A DNA stretch of 64,000 nucleotides from an uncultured Porticoccus sp. (GTDB taxonomy: Bacteria; Pseudomonadota; Gammaproteobacteria; Pseudomonadales; Porticoccaceae): contig NZ_CAJXST010000003.1 of assembly GCF_913061305.1 (NCBI RefSeq), forward strand, positions 62,001 through 126,000, read 5' to 3'. Below, piece after piece: positions 37,533 to 46,827 of the stretch. The notes beneath the pieces are model-generated. The model had not been told where the DNA came from, searched no databases, and was given only the letters and a program-made list of their open reading frames with translations. The translations under genes and the position numbers were made by a program. The first letter of the stretch is position 1, and each line of letters opens with the position of its first letter.

Positions 37533-39440
37533 ATGGCAGCCATGACTGTTGAAACCCACGGTTTTCAAACAGAGGCCAAACAGCTTCTGCACCTGATGAT
37601 TCACTCCCTCTACAGTAATCGGGAAATCTTTCTCAGGGAGTTGATTTCAAATGCTTCAGACGCCGCAGACAAATTGCGATTCGAGGCTCTGTCCGATAAT
37701 GAACTTTACGATGGCGATAGTGACCTGCAGATCAAAATAGACCTGGATCCCGACGCGGGTATCATCACCCTGCATGATAATGGTGTCGGTATGTCGAAGG
37801 AGGAGGTGATTGAGAACCTTGGTACGATTGCCAAATCCGGTACAGCTCAATTTTTAAACACGCTCTCGGGAGATCAGCGCAAAGATGCCCAGTTGATCGG
37901 CCAGTTTGGTGTCGGTTTTTATTCTGCGTTTATTGTCGCTGACAAAGTTGTTGTAGAAACGCGTCGCGCAGGTGCTAACCTGAATCAGGCTGTGCGCTGG
38001 ACCTGTGAAGGGGAAGCTGAATACACCATCGAAGATATAGAAAAGCCGTCCAGAGGCACCTCCATTACCTTGCATTTAAAAGATGATGCACTGGAATTTG
38101 CCAGTCAGCTTCGGGTGCACAATATCGTCAAAAAATATTCAGACCACATCGGTATTCCCGTAGCTGTCAGAAAACCGGACCCTGATGCAGATGAAAATGC
38201 GGAAGCGCCGGTTTATAAATATGAAGTGATTAATAAAGCGTCTGCCCTGTGGACGTGCCCGCGCAATGAGATAACCGACGAGGAATATAAAGAGTTCTAT
38301 AAGCACATCACTCATGATTTTGTAGAGCCGCTGGTCTGGTCTCACAACCGGGTCGAGGGCAAGCTGGATTACACAAGTCTGCTCTATGTGCCGGGACATG
38401 CACCTTTTGACCTTTATAATCGTGACGTTGCCCGGGGGCTGAAGCTGTATATTCAGCGCACCTTTATCATGGACGATGCCTCACAGTTCCTGCCCTCCTA
38501 TTTGCGTTTTATTCGGGGCGTCCTGGACTCCAACGATTTGCCGCTGAATGTTTCACGGGAGATTCTGCAGCACAGCCCCGCTGTGGATTCCATCCGTTCC
38601 GCACTGGTAAAGCGCGTACTGGACATGCTGGACAAAATGGCCAAAGAGTCCCCCGCCGACTATGACAAAATGTGGAAAGAATTCGGCACCGTTTTGAAAG
38701 AGGGGCCAGCAGAAGATTATGCCAATCGTGAGCGGATTGCGGGACTCCTTCGTTTTGCTACTACCAAGACAGAAGATGAGAAGGAAACCGCTTCGTTGGC
38801 AGACTATCTGTCCCGCATGAGGGAAGGGCAGGAAAAAATATACTATCTGGTGGCGGATAATATGACTGCGGCCCGCAACAGCGCCTACCTTGAGGTTTTT
38901 CGCAAGCAGGATGTGGAAGTGCTCTTGTTGACTGAGCGCCTTGATGAATGGACCATTTCCCATATCCATGAGTTTGAGGGGAAAGTTCTGCAGGATATCG
39001 CGAAAGGAGAGCTGGAAGATGCCATTCTGACTGGCGATACGGAGCAAGCGGGTAGTGATGGTGAGACAACACAACCTTCATCAGAGCTCATTGACAAGAT
39101 TGCCAGTCGCCTGGGCGACAAAGTTGAAACTGTCAGAGAAACTCGTCGATTGACGGACTCACCCGCCTGCCTGGTGTATGCTGAAGATGCATTGAGTCCA
39201 CAAATGCGAAAATTGATGGAAGCTGCCGGGCAGCCAGTGCCTGCAGATAAACCGACACTGGAGATCAACCTTCATCATCCGCTTATCAATCAGCTGAGCA
39301 AAGAGGAAAATACAGAACGATGTGCTGATCTGGTGGCACTGCTTTACGATCAGGCTGTGTTGTCCGCCGGTGATCAACTGGACAACCCCGGCCTCTTTGT
39401 TCGCCGGCTCAATCAATTGTTGTTTGAGGGAGCATCATAG
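37533..39440 (+). CDS. htpG: Chaperone HtpG (Hsp90 family)
   Basis: 635 residues from ATG 37533; ATG 37542 (MTVETHGFQ) is an equally possible start, since AAGGAG is very near the first and 11 bp from the second. The N-terminal GHKL ATPase motifs are ELISNASDAADKLRF, LHDNGVGMSKEE and GQFGVGFYSAFIVA, followed by middle and C-terminal dimerisation domains. It is an ATP-driven chaperone for stressed and client proteins in the cytoplasm. A heat-shock promoter precedes it. Confidence 0.97.
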   Translation: MAAMTVETHGFQTEAKQLLHLMIHSLYSNREIFLRELISNASDAADKLRFEALSDNELYDGDSDLQIKIDLDPDAGIITLHDNGVGMSKEEVIENLGTIAKSGTAQFLNTLSGDQRKDAQLIGQFGVGFYSAFIVADKVVVETRRAGANLNQAVRWTCEGEAEYTIEDIEKPSRGTSITLHLKDDALEFASQLRVHNIVKKYSDHIGIPVAVRKPDPDADENAEAPVYKYEVINKASALWTCPRNEITDEEYKEFYKHITHDFVEPLVWSHNRVEGKLDYTSLLYVPGHAPFDLYNRDVARGLKLYIQRTFIMDDASQFLPSYLRFIRGVLDSNDLPLNVSREILQHSPAVDSIRSALVKRVLDMLDKMAKESPADYDKMWKEFGTVLKEGPAEDYANRERIAGLLRFATTKTEDEKETASLADYLSRMREGQEKIYYLVADNMTAARNSAYLEVFRKQDVEVLLLTERLDEWTISHIHEFEGKVLQDIAKGELEDAILTGDTEQAGSDGETTQPSSELIDKIASRLGDKVETVRETRRLTDSPACLVYAEDALSPQMRKLMEAAGQPVPADKPTLEINLHHPLINQLSKEENTERCADLVALLYDQAVLSAGDQLDNPGLFVRRLNQLLFEGAS

Positions 39441-39499
39441 CCATGCTCCCTGGCTTCAACCTATAATCCCGAAAACAACGATAATCAGAAGTTGAAAGC

Positions 39500-40537
39500 A
39501 TGGTAGCACTACAGAAAATTGCAGTACTGGGTGGCGGTACGTTTGGTACTGCCATTGCCAATATGATCGCTACTAATGGCCACCATGTGATCTTGTGGAT
39601 GCGGGATGGGGAGAATGTTGAACGCTGCCGTCAAACGCGTGAAAACCACCTCTATCTTCCGGGTTACCAATTACACCAGAACCTCGAGGTGTCGAGCGAT
39701 CTTCATGAAAGTCTGGACGGGGCGGAGGTCATATTTTTTTCTGTCCCAAGCTCCGCTTTTCGGTGCCTGGCGCAAGATGCCAAGCGGTATATTGCTCCCC
39801 GGGCAATGGTTATCAGCACTGCCAAGGGGATTGAGGCCAGCACATTCAAACTGATGAGTGAGATCCTTGAAGAGGAGCTTCCAGAGGTCAGGGTTGGGGT
39901 TGTCAGTGGGCCTAACCTGGCCAAGGAAATCGTCAACAAAGCCATCACAGCTACAGTCATTGCCAGTGATGATGAGCGTTTATGCAAGGAAGTTCAGATG
40001 TTATTGGGCTCTCCCTATTTTCGCGTTTATGCCAACCGCGATCGATTTGGTGTGGAGTTGGCCGGGGCCTTAAAAAATATCTATGGGATCGCTGCCGGTA
40101 TGGGCGCAGCCATGAAAATGGGGCAAAACACCACCAGTGTGCTGATTACCCGCAGTCTTGCAGAAATGAGCCGGTTTGCCGCCAAGCTGGGTGCGAACCC
40201 GATGACTTTTCTGGGGCTGAGTGGAGTAGGTGATTTATTCGTTACCTGTACCTCCCCGCTGAGCAGGAATTATCAGATAGGCTTTGCCCTGGGTGAGGGG
40301 TTGACACTCGATCAAGCAGTTGCAAAAGTGGGGCAGGTTGCGGAGGGTGTCAACACCACCAAAATCATCAAACAGGAGGCTGAAGAGCTGGGTATTTATA
40401 TGCCTCTGGTCAGTGCCCTCTATGAAACCATGTTCAATAAAAAGCCGGTTAGTGAGGTGCTCAGTAGCCTGATGCTCGCTGAGCAAAGTACCGATGTTGA
40501 GTTTACCGCAGGGGAATGTCATGAAAGAGACGTTTAA
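39500..40537 (+). CDS. gpsA: Glycerol-3-phosphate dehydrogenase [NAD(P)+]
   Basis: 345 residues. NAD(P) site KIAVLGGGTFGTAIANMIA; FSVPSSAFR; substrate-binding SGPNLAKEIV; catalytic Lys region ELAGALKNIYGIAAGM; SGVGDLFVTCTSPLSRNYQIG. It makes sn-glycerol-3-phosphate from dihydroxyacetone phosphate for phospholipid synthesis. It overlaps the following DUF4389 gene by 17 bp, indicating co-translation. Confidence 0.97.
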   Translation: MVALQKIAVLGGGTFGTAIANMIATNGHHVILWMRDGENVERCRQTRENHLYLPGYQLHQNLEVSSDLHESLDGAEVIFFSVPSSAFRCLAQDAKRYIAPRAMVISTAKGIEASTFKLMSEILEEELPEVRVGVVSGPNLAKEIVNKAITATVIASDDERLCKEVQMLLGSPYFRVYANRDRFGVELAGALKNIYGIAAGMGAAMKMGQNTTSVLITRSLAEMSRFAAKLGANPMTFLGLSGVGDLFVTCTSPLSRNYQIGFALGEGLTLDQAVAKVGQVAEGVNTTKIIKQEAEELGIYMPLVSALYETMFNKKPVSEVLSSLMLAEQSTDVEFTAGECHERDV

Positions 40538-40955
40538 GGTCAATGTATTAAATGTCGATACCTGGATTCGGCTGCTCTACATGATTCTGTTTGTCATGTT
40601 GTTAGTGGTCGCACGTTTTGTTGTGCTGATTATTACCATTCTCCAGTTTTTGGTGGTGTTGGTCAGCGGCGAGGACAACCGTAACCTGAGAACATTAGGG
40701 CAGGGGACTGCTCAATGGGTCTATCAGTCGGTACTTTTTCTCACCTACAACTCCGAAGAAAAACCCTATCCCTTTACAGATTGGCCTGAAACACAGGCAA
40801 GTTCAGTCGATCACTGGGCTGACGCAGAAGTAGATGAGATACCTGTCGCCGAGTATTCCTCTGCTTCTGATGAGGACGTGCCCTCCTTTGTCAGTCAGAA
40901 GTCTGCAGCAGATGCCCCCTCAGCTGATGAGGCTCAAAAGGAAAAGGGCGAGTAG
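40521..40955 (+). CDS. DUF4389 membrane protein
   Basis: 144 residues from ATG 40521 (AGGGGAA upstream, inside gpsA). One long hydrophobic region (WIRLLYMILFVMLLVVARFVVLIITILQFLVVLV) and the conserved LGQGTAQWVYQSVLFLTYNSEEKPYPF segment mark DUF4389, followed by an acidic C-terminal tail. In many gammaproteobacteria it sits next to gpsA and sixA as here. Function is unknown; an inner-membrane role linked to phospholipid synthesis is only context-based. Confidence 0.85.
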   Translation: MKETFKVNVLNVDTWIRLLYMILFVMLLVVARFVVLIITILQFLVVLVSGEDNRNLRTLGQGTAQWVYQSVLFLTYNSEEKPYPFTDWPETQASSVDHWADAEVDEIPVAEYSSASDEDVPSFVSQKSAADAPSADEAQKEKGE

Positions 40956-40963
40956 CCAAGCCG

Positions 40964-41419
40964 GTGCTGATCTACCTATTGCGCCATGGCGACGCACCCT
41001 ATAGTGGCATGGCGGGTGAACGATCATTGTCGGCTGAAGGCAAAAAAGACCTCCAACGTGTCTTGTCGCAGCATCGGGCAGAACTGTCCGGGCTCGCCCT
41101 GGTGCTCTGCAGTCCGGTTCTTCGTGCCCGGCAAACCATGACCGTTTTGGCAGAAACACTGAATTATCAGGGGCCATTGCTGTTTGATGATGTGCTGAGC
41201 CCGGAAAGTAGTGTGGCTGCCGTTGAATACCGTGTGAATGCCGTGGCGGAGGAGCCGATACTGTTGCTCGGTCATCAGCCTCTGATTGGCAAAATTCTCG
41301 AGTATCTGACAGATCGGACTGGTTTGGGCTGGTCGATGACCACCGGCTCACTGGCTTGTCTTGATGTCACCGCTTTCAGCCGGGGTTGTGCTGATCTCAA
41401 GTGGTTAGTCAACCCATAG
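40964..41419 (+). CDS. sixA: Phosphohistidine phosphatase SixA
   Basis: 151 residues from GTG 40964, nine bases after the previous stop. Histidine phosphatase fold with catalytic His 8 in LLRHGDA, Arg in CSPVLRARQT, and the second His in LLGHQPLIG. SixA removes phosphate from histidines of phosphotransfer proteins (ArcB HPt, NPr in E. coli). It is the third gene of the gpsA cluster. Confidence 0.93.
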   Translation: MLIYLLRHGDAPYSGMAGERSLSAEGKKDLQRVLSQHRAELSGLALVLCSPVLRARQTMTVLAETLNYQGPLLFDDVLSPESSVAAVEYRVNAVAEEPILLLGHQPLIGKILEYLTDRTGLGWSMTTGSLACLDVTAFSRGCADLKWLVNP

Positions 41420-41477
41420 CCGAACTGAACCTGCAGACTTCATCCCCATGAATTCTTGAGTCGAGTCAGCGGAGAGA

Positions 41478-42026
41478 CTAACAATTGATCAGTGACAGGA
41501 ACTCATTCCGGGTGGCTTGATTGTCTCTGAACGAGCCGAGCATGGCGGACGTTTTCATTACCGAGTTTTGCTTCTCAACGCCCCGCATCATCATACACAT
41601 ATGCTTGGCTTCAATAATGACTGCAACGCCATTTGCTCCAGTGACCGACTCAATGGTGTTCGCAATCTGGGTAACCAGTGTTTCCTGAATTTGTAGCCGG
41701 CGAGCATACATGTCCACAATCCGGGCAACTTTTGACAGGCCCAGCACTTTTCCCTCGGGAATATAGGCGACATGACACTTGCCGATAAAGGGCAGCAAGT
41801 GATGTTCACAGAGCGAATAGAGCTCAATGTCCTTGACAATAACCATCTCGCTGGCATCAGAGGGAAACAGGGCCCCGTTGATCACATCGTCGAGATTCTG
41901 GTGATAGCCGCGGGTCATAAACTCGAACGCCTTGGCCGCGCGCTTGGGTGTATCCTTCAGCCCTGCCCGGGAGATTTTTTCTCCGGTAGACTCAATTATA
42001 TGGGTGTAGCAATCGGTAATTTTCAC
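41478..42026 (-). CDS. folE: GTP cyclohydrolase I
   Basis: 182 residues if the GTG at 42026 ([16 protein letters not shown]) is the start. This fits family N-termini and leaves 100 bp of divergent space to prmB, whereas the longest frame would overlap the prmB start. Zinc and active-site motifs: [36 protein letters not shown] and [12 protein letters not shown]. It converts GTP to dihydroneopterin triphosphate, the first step of folate synthesis; folM and folK lie at 55530-56721. Confidence 0.95.
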   Translation of the reverse strand: MKITDCYTHIIESTGEKISRAGLKDTPKRAAKAFEFMTRGYHQNLDDVINGALFPSDASEMVIVKDIELYSLCEHHLLPFIGKCHVAYIPEGKVLGLSKVARIVDMYARRLQIQETLVTQIANTIESVTGANGVAVIIEAKHMCMMMRGVEKQNSVMKTSAMLGSFRDNQATRNEFLSLINC

Positions 42027-42126
42027 AAAGGTTCTCAGCCAGTAGCGGTAGATCTGGGAGCATAACCCTACGTTGGCAATAGGTAAACCTAAAGCCATTT
42101 GTTGATGGTAAAAGTACAATGACAGC

Positions 42127-43038
42127 ATGAAAAATCAAACAATAATGCCCGCCAGGGTTGGCGATTTCATCAACTGGGGTGCAGACCGCTTTGAGGCTGA
42201 AGGATTGTGTTTTGGGCACGGCACTGACAATGCCTGGGACGAAGCCCTCAGTCTGGTGCTGTTTGCTCTGTGTCTGCCCTGGGATAGCGATGTAAGCTTG
42301 CTGCAACGGTTACTTTCCACTGATGAGCAATCGCGTATCACCAGTCTGTTCGACCAGCGTATTAACGAGCGTATTCCTGCAGCTTATATGATTGGTGAGG
42401 CCTGGTTTGCCGGGTTGTCGTTCGCTGTTGATCCGCGAGTATTGGTGCCGCGCTCACCTATTGCCGAGCTGATTGAATCAGGGTTTTCCCCCTGGTTAAA
42501 AACCTCGCCGGCGACTGTTCTGGATCTCTGTACCGGCAGTGGCTGTATTGGTATTGCCTGCGCCCATTATTTCCCGAAGGCCCGTGTGGTGCTGAGTGAT
42601 ATCTCAGTTGATGCACTGGACGTGGCTGAGCAAAATATTCAGCGTCATCAGCTCAGCGAACGCGTGACCACCGTAGAGTCGGATCTGTTTGTCGGCCTCT
42701 GCGGTCAACGTTTTGAGCTGATCGTTGTGAACCCTCCCTATGTGGATGCAGAGGATATTGCAGCCATGCCCCGTGAGTTTCTGCACGAACCGGCTGTCGG
42801 GCTTGCTTCAGGGGTTGATGGTCTGGATTTTACTCGCCGTCTGATTAGTGAGGCACTGGATTATCTCACGGAGGAAGGCTCTCTTATTGTTGAAGTGGGC
42901 AATTCATGGCTGGCTCTCGAGGATGCATTCCCGACCATATCATTCCTGTGGATAGATTTTGCGCGCGGTGGCCATGGGGTTTTTTTACTGACCGCACAGC
43001 AGCTGCGTGCACATCGCCTGTCGTTGGGCTTAGACTAA
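42127..43038 (+). CDS. prmB: Ribosomal protein L3 glutamine methyltransferase
   Basis: 303 residues. The HemK/PrmC superfamily catalytic motif [10 protein letters not shown] is visible, with SAM-binding [14 protein letters not shown] and the PrmB-type N-terminal helix bundle ([29 protein letters not shown]). It methylates Gln150 of ribosomal protein L3. It is upstream of aroC on the same strand, a common gammaproteobacterial arrangement. Confidence 0.96.
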   Translation: MKNQTIMPARVGDFINWGADRFEAEGLCFGHGTDNAWDEALSLVLFALCLPWDSDVSLLQRLLSTDEQSRITSLFDQRINERIPAAYMIGEAWFAGLSFAVDPRVLVPRSPIAELIESGFSPWLKTSPATVLDLCTGSGCIGIACAHYFPKARVVLSDISVDALDVAEQNIQRHQLSERVTTVESDLFVGLCGQRFELIVVNPPYVDAEDIAAMPREFLHEPAVGLASGVDGLDFTRRLISEALDYLTEEGSLIVEVGNSWLALEDAFPTISFLWIDFARGGHGVFLLTAQQLRAHRLSLGLD

Positions 43039-43162
43039 CCACGACAGGGCAAAGATGATCGTATAAAATTCCTCCCTTATTGCCTTTGTGTCTCTTGTCC
43101 ACAGGAGAGTAGATGCGGGCATGACTATGAACCCATAACGAACCGATAACCTGGAAAATCCT

Positions 43163-44266
43163 ATGTCTGGCAATACCATTGGCAAGCTGTTTACCGTGAC
43201 CACCTTCGGTGAAAGCCATGGTGCTGCTCTGGGCTGCATTGTCGATGGCTGCCCCCCCGGACTGTGTTTGACCGAACAGGACATGCAGCGCGACCTGGAT
43301 CGGCGCAAACCGGGTCAGTCACGCTACACCACCCAGCGACGTGAAGGCGATCAGGTGAAAATCCTGTCGGGCACATTTGAGGGCAGGACAACCGGAACCC
43401 CGATCGGATTAATCATTGAGAATACTGACCAACGCTCTAAGGATTATTCCAATATCAAGGATCAGTTTCGGCCGGCGCACGCTGATTACACCTATTTTCA
43501 GAAATATGGTATTCGGGATTACCGTGGTGGTGGTCGGTCGTCTGCACGCGAAACCGCCATGCGCGTCGCGGCTGGCGCGATTGCCAAAAAATACCTGAGA
43601 GAAGTTGCCGGTATAACGATTCGTGGATACCTCTCACAACTGGGTCCGATCAAAGCCGAGAAGGTTCTCTTTGATGAGATAGAAAATAATCCCTTCTTCT
43701 GCCCTGACCCCGACAAAATTCCGGAAATGGAAACCTACATGCAGCAGCTGCTCAAGGAGGGTGATTCTGTTGGTGCAAAGATCACCGTCATTGCCACCGG
43801 TGTCCCACCGGGCCTTGGTGAACCGGTATTTGACCGGCTTGATGCGGAGATTGCCCATGGTCTGATGAGTATCAATGCCGTTAAAGGTGTTGAAATCGGT
43901 GCCGGATTTGATGCGATTGCCCAGCGAGGTACCGAGCATCGCGATGAAATAACCCCCGAGGGCTTTCTGTCCAACCATGCGGGAGGTGTGCTGGGTGGTA
44001 TTTCCTCGGGTCAGAATATCGTTGCTCATCTGGCGTTAAAACCGACCAGCAGTTTACGGGTTCCCGGCCGTTCAGTGGATATCGATGGCCATGCGATTGA
44101 GGTTGTGACCACTGGAAGACATGATCCCTGCGTGGGTATTCGTGCCACGCCGATTGCTGAGGCTATGCTCGCAATCACTCTGATGGACCACCTGTTGCGT
44201 CATCGTGCCCAGAATATCCATGTGAGTAGCGGTCTGCCACCAATCCCTGCCAGCACTGGCAGTTAG
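43163..44266 (+). CDS. aroC: Chorismate synthase
   Basis: 367 residues. Signatures: [34 protein letters not shown], the FMN region [21 protein letters not shown], and C-terminal [18 protein letters not shown]. It makes chorismate from EPSP with reduced FMN, the end of the shikimate pathway. An MFS transporter gene follows 15 bp later. Confidence 0.97.
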   Translation: MSGNTIGKLFTVTTFGESHGAALGCIVDGCPPGLCLTEQDMQRDLDRRKPGQSRYTTQRREGDQVKILSGTFEGRTTGTPIGLIIENTDQRSKDYSNIKDQFRPAHADYTYFQKYGIRDYRGGGRSSARETAMRVAAGAIAKKYLREVAGITIRGYLSQLGPIKAEKVLFDEIENNPFFCPDPDKIPEMETYMQQLLKEGDSVGAKITVIATGVPPGLGEPVFDRLDAEIAHGLMSINAVKGVEIGAGFDAIAQRGTEHRDEITPEGFLSNHAGGVLGGISSGQNIVAHLALKPTSSLRVPGRSVDIDGHAIEVVTTGRHDPCVGIRATPIAEAMLAITLMDHLLRHRAQNIHVSSGLPPIPASTGS

Positions 44267-44281
44267 ACAACTGTTTTCTTT

Positions 44282-45430
44282 GTGACTCACGAGGCAGTTC
44301 CATACTGGCGGTTGTCTGCGTTCTATTTTTGTTTCTTTGGCCTGTTGGGTGCGCTGTTTCCCTATTGGTCCCTATATCTACAGTCGCTTGGCTATACGGC
44401 TACCGAGATAGGCTTTTTACTGGCTATTCCGATGGCCACCAAGGTGATTGCGCCAAATATCTGGGCCTGGATTGCCGATTATACCGGTGAGCGGCTGGCC
44501 ATTATTCGTTTGGGTGCATTGCTGGCCTGCCTGTGCTTTGCCGGCATTTTTATTGACCAGGGTTTCTGGGCCATTACATTGGTGATGGCTGGATACAGTT
44601 TTTTCTGGAATGCAGTGTTGCCCCAGCAAGAGGTGGTAACCACCAGTTTTTTACATCAACGACCAGAAAACTACAGTCGTATCCGGGTGTGGGGTTCTGT
44701 TGGCTTTATTGTGTTTGTGTTGGGCAGTGGTGCCTGGTTCGACAGATACAGCATCAATACATTGCCCGTCATCGGTCTGCTGTTGCTGGTGGGAATTTTC
44801 CTGTCCAGCCTCGCTGTGCCCACGCCTGCCTATCGACAGTTTGAAGTCGTCTCGCAGACATTTGCATCAGTCCTGAAACAACCTGTTGTGGTGGCTTTTT
44901 TTGTGGCAGGCATGCTGATGCAGCTGTCCCATGGCATCTATTACAGTTTTTTCAGTATTTACATGGAGTCTCACGATTACAGCAGGAGTGAAATCGGTGT
45001 CTTGTGGTCAGTGGGTGTCGTTGCCGAGGTGTTTCTATTTGTTATCATGCACCGTCTCTTACCACGTTTTGGTGTGCGCATAATTATGATCAGTTGCCTG
45101 CTGGTCGCCACATTGCGCTGGCTATTGATAGGCTACTTCCCCGAACAACCGGTAATATTGGTGCTTGCTCAGGTTTGTCATGCACTGACCTTTGGTGCCT
45201 ATCATGCAGCGGGCATCGATTGCATCCGCCGTCTGTTTGAAGCAGGTAATCAGGGTAAGGCCCAGGCCCTGTACAGTGCGTTCTGTCTGGGGTTTGGCGG
45301 TGCTGTTGGTTCCGGGGCAGGGGGCCTAATATGGGATTTCAGTCCGCTGATGGCTTTCCAGCTGGGTTCGCTGTCCTGTCTTCTGGCCAGCTTTGTGATT
45401 TGGTTCCGCCTGAAGGATACCCGTCTTTGA
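44282..45430 (+). CDS. MFS transporter (HcaT/3-phenylpropionate-like family)
   Basis: 382 residues from GTG 44282, twelve membrane helices. N-terminal FYFCFFGLLGALFPYWSLYLQSLGYTATEIGFL and RIRVWGSVGFIVFV match the MFS_1-like/PPP family that also includes lactose/nucleoside permease relatives. Substrate cannot be assigned from sequence. It is probably cotranscribed with aroC and the small ORF after it. Confidence 0.85.
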   Translation: MTHEAVPYWRLSAFYFCFFGLLGALFPYWSLYLQSLGYTATEIGFLLAIPMATKVIAPNIWAWIADYTGERLAIIRLGALLACLCFAGIFIDQGFWAITLVMAGYSFFWNAVLPQQEVVTTSFLHQRPENYSRIRVWGSVGFIVFVLGSGAWFDRYSINTLPVIGLLLLVGIFLSSLAVPTPAYRQFEVVSQTFASVLKQPVVVAFFVAGMLMQLSHGIYYSFFSIYMESHDYSRSEIGVLWSVGVVAEVFLFVIMHRLLPRFGVRIIMISCLLVATLRWLLIGYFPEQPVILVLAQVCHALTFGAYHAAGIDCIRRLFEAGNQGKAQALYSAFCLGFGGAVGSGAGGLIWDFSPLMAFQLGSLSCLLASFVIWFRLKDTRL

Positions 45431-45481
45431 TATTTTCAGAGCTATCATACCTGTGTACGCAGCGACTCTGGAGAGGGGCCA

Positions 45482-45763
45482 ATGAAATCCGTTCTAGTGA
45501 TTGTAATTCTGGTTGGTGTTTATCTGTTTTATCCCACCTATGATCTGCTGGTCAAGGACAGCCCGTTCGATGAAACCTTTACATTACAGGACAGCCAGTT
45601 TCTGACGGCTGATCGGTGCCGGGAGGCGGCAATGGTGATGAAGCTGCGTTACTTTCATTGTGCAGGTAGCAGCAACTGGAGCGATCTATTAAGCACCTAT
45701 GGCAGTTATCAACCTGAAAAACGTTATAGCGACCCTGAATTATTTAAAGAAGACACGAATTGA
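45482..45763 (+). CDS. Small hypothetical protein with N-terminal membrane anchor
   Basis: 93 residues (GGAGAGGGG upstream). One hydrophobic helix (SVLVIVILVGVYLFYPTYDLLV), then a hydrophilic domain with two cysteines (ADRCREAAMV and RYFHCAGSS) that could form a disulphide in the periplasm. No family recognised. Last gene before the terminator at 45786. Confidence 0.7.
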   Translation: MKSVLVIVILVGVYLFYPTYDLLVKDSPFDETFTLQDSQFLTADRCREAAMVMKLRYFHCAGSSNWSDLLSTYGSYQPEKRYSDPELFKEDTN

Positions 45764-45785
45764 TTGCTGGACGCCGTGAGCAACA

Positions 45786-45810
45786 AAAAACCCACGAAAA
45801 CGTGGGTTTA
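45786..45810 (-). terminator. Terminator (stronger for tRNA-Pro)
   Basis: AAACCCACG / CGTGGGTTT stem with an AAAA loop. The minus strand carries the longer T-run (TTTTTT), so it best fits termination of the tRNA-Pro transcript; the plus-strand gene may also use it. Confidence 0.82.
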
Positions 45811-45815
45811 ATAGT

Positions 45816-45892
45816 TGGTCGGTGTGAGAGGATTCGAACCTCCGACCCCTTCCTCCCGAAGGAAGTGCGCTACCAGGCTGCGCTACACACCG
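45816..45892 (-). tRNA. tRNA-Pro (anticodon CGG)
   Basis: 77 nt including CCA. The 5' CGGTGTG pairs with CACACCG; the anticodon loop reads TTCGGGA with anticodon CGG; T-arm GGTTCGAATCC. A TATAAT box lies 10 bp upstream on the minus strand (45902-45907), with a GC-rich discriminator (GCGCGCC), typical of stringently controlled tRNA promoters; the -35 is weak. Confidence 0.97.
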
Positions 45893-45971
45893 GCGGCGCG
45901 CATTATATCATTCTCAATTGAAGAGTCCACGGCTCGCCGCACGCCCTTGCCCGGGTTCACTAGTGTGACCA

Positions 45972-46010
45972 TTGACAGTATTTGAGTTTTCATCGGACAA
46001 TCATCGTCCG
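45972..46010 (+). promoter_or_regulatory. TetR gene promoter with overlapping dyad
   Basis: TTGACA (45972-45977) and GACAAT (45996-46001) with an 18-bp spacer form a plausible promoter. The inverted repeat CGGAC-AATCATC-GTCCG (45994-46010) covers the -10 box, the usual place for TetR self-repression. It lies 26 bp before the regulator start. Confidence 0.5.
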
Positions 46011-46035
46011 CTGGCAAAACCCCGTAGAGTATCTG

Positions 46036-46743
46036 ATGCCACGATCAATCTCCGATAGCACTGAAAAAATTCGTGCAAAGAAAAAGCGTTTTCTGGAACG
46101 CGAGGAAACGATTATTGAGAAGGCACTGTGTCTGCTGATCAGGGACGGTGTTGACAAGGTGACCGTGTCCGCCATTTCCCGTGAAGCCGGTGTCGGTAAA
46201 GGGACCATTTACAAACACTTCCTGACCAAGACAGAAATCCTGATGCGTATTGTGCTCGACTATGAGCGACATATTACTGAAAACCTTCGCAGGGGGATCG
46301 AGGCTGCCGAAGCGGGTGATCCCGGGGCTGCTGCTCGCTCCTATTTCCAGGCCCGTCTGGCCGACCCATCACTGGATCGCCTGGTGCAATTGCTGGAAGT
46401 CCGCCTCCATGATAATCATGAGGTGGCCGATAAAATTGATGAGCTGCATGCCTTGCGGCGCTCCAATGTGGATGCGCTGAATTCGATGCTTGCCAGACTC
46501 ATAGAGGAGGGGGTGCTGGAAGATGTCCCGCCACATTACCATTACCTGGCCTGCTGGGCTCTGGCCCAGGGTGCCGTCGAGGCGTACTTCAATATCAGTT
46601 ACGGTGCAGCAGTAGAGGACAAGCAGGACTTTCTTAACTTTATTGGTAATATTGGCATCACGATGGGTAACCGCGGTCAATTGCGTGACGACAAAATTAC
46701 TGATTCCAGTGCCACCTCGACCGACGTCAAACACCCCGCATAG
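46036..46743 (+). CDS. TetR family transcriptional regulator
   Basis: 235 residues from ATG 46036. The N-terminal helix-turn-helix (TVSAISREAGVGKGTIYKHFLTK, about 41-63) is typical of TetR; the rest is the helical ligand and dimer domain, with a polar tail. It is convergent with the ETF-QO gene, so control of the electron-transfer flavoprotein genes (as with PsrA in Pseudomonas) is possible, but the sequence is not PsrA-like enough to name. The dyad upstream suggests autoregulation. Confidence 0.9.
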   Translation: MPRSISDSTEKIRAKKKRFLEREETIIEKALCLLIRDGVDKVTVSAISREAGVGKGTIYKHFLTKTEILMRIVLDYERHITENLRRGIEAAEAGDPGAAARSYFQARLADPSLDRLVQLLEVRLHDNHEVADKIDELHALRRSNVDALNSMLARLIEEGVLEDVPPHYHYLACWALAQGAVEAYFNISYGAAVEDKQDFLNFIGNIGITMGNRGQLRDDKITDSSATSTDVKHPA

Positions 46744-46827
46744 TACAAACCGAAATGACCACTGGCTGACAGCTGACCAGGTTGATGTAGTTAACTAAGT
46801 TTTACTTGTAACTTTTTGATTTTAAAG

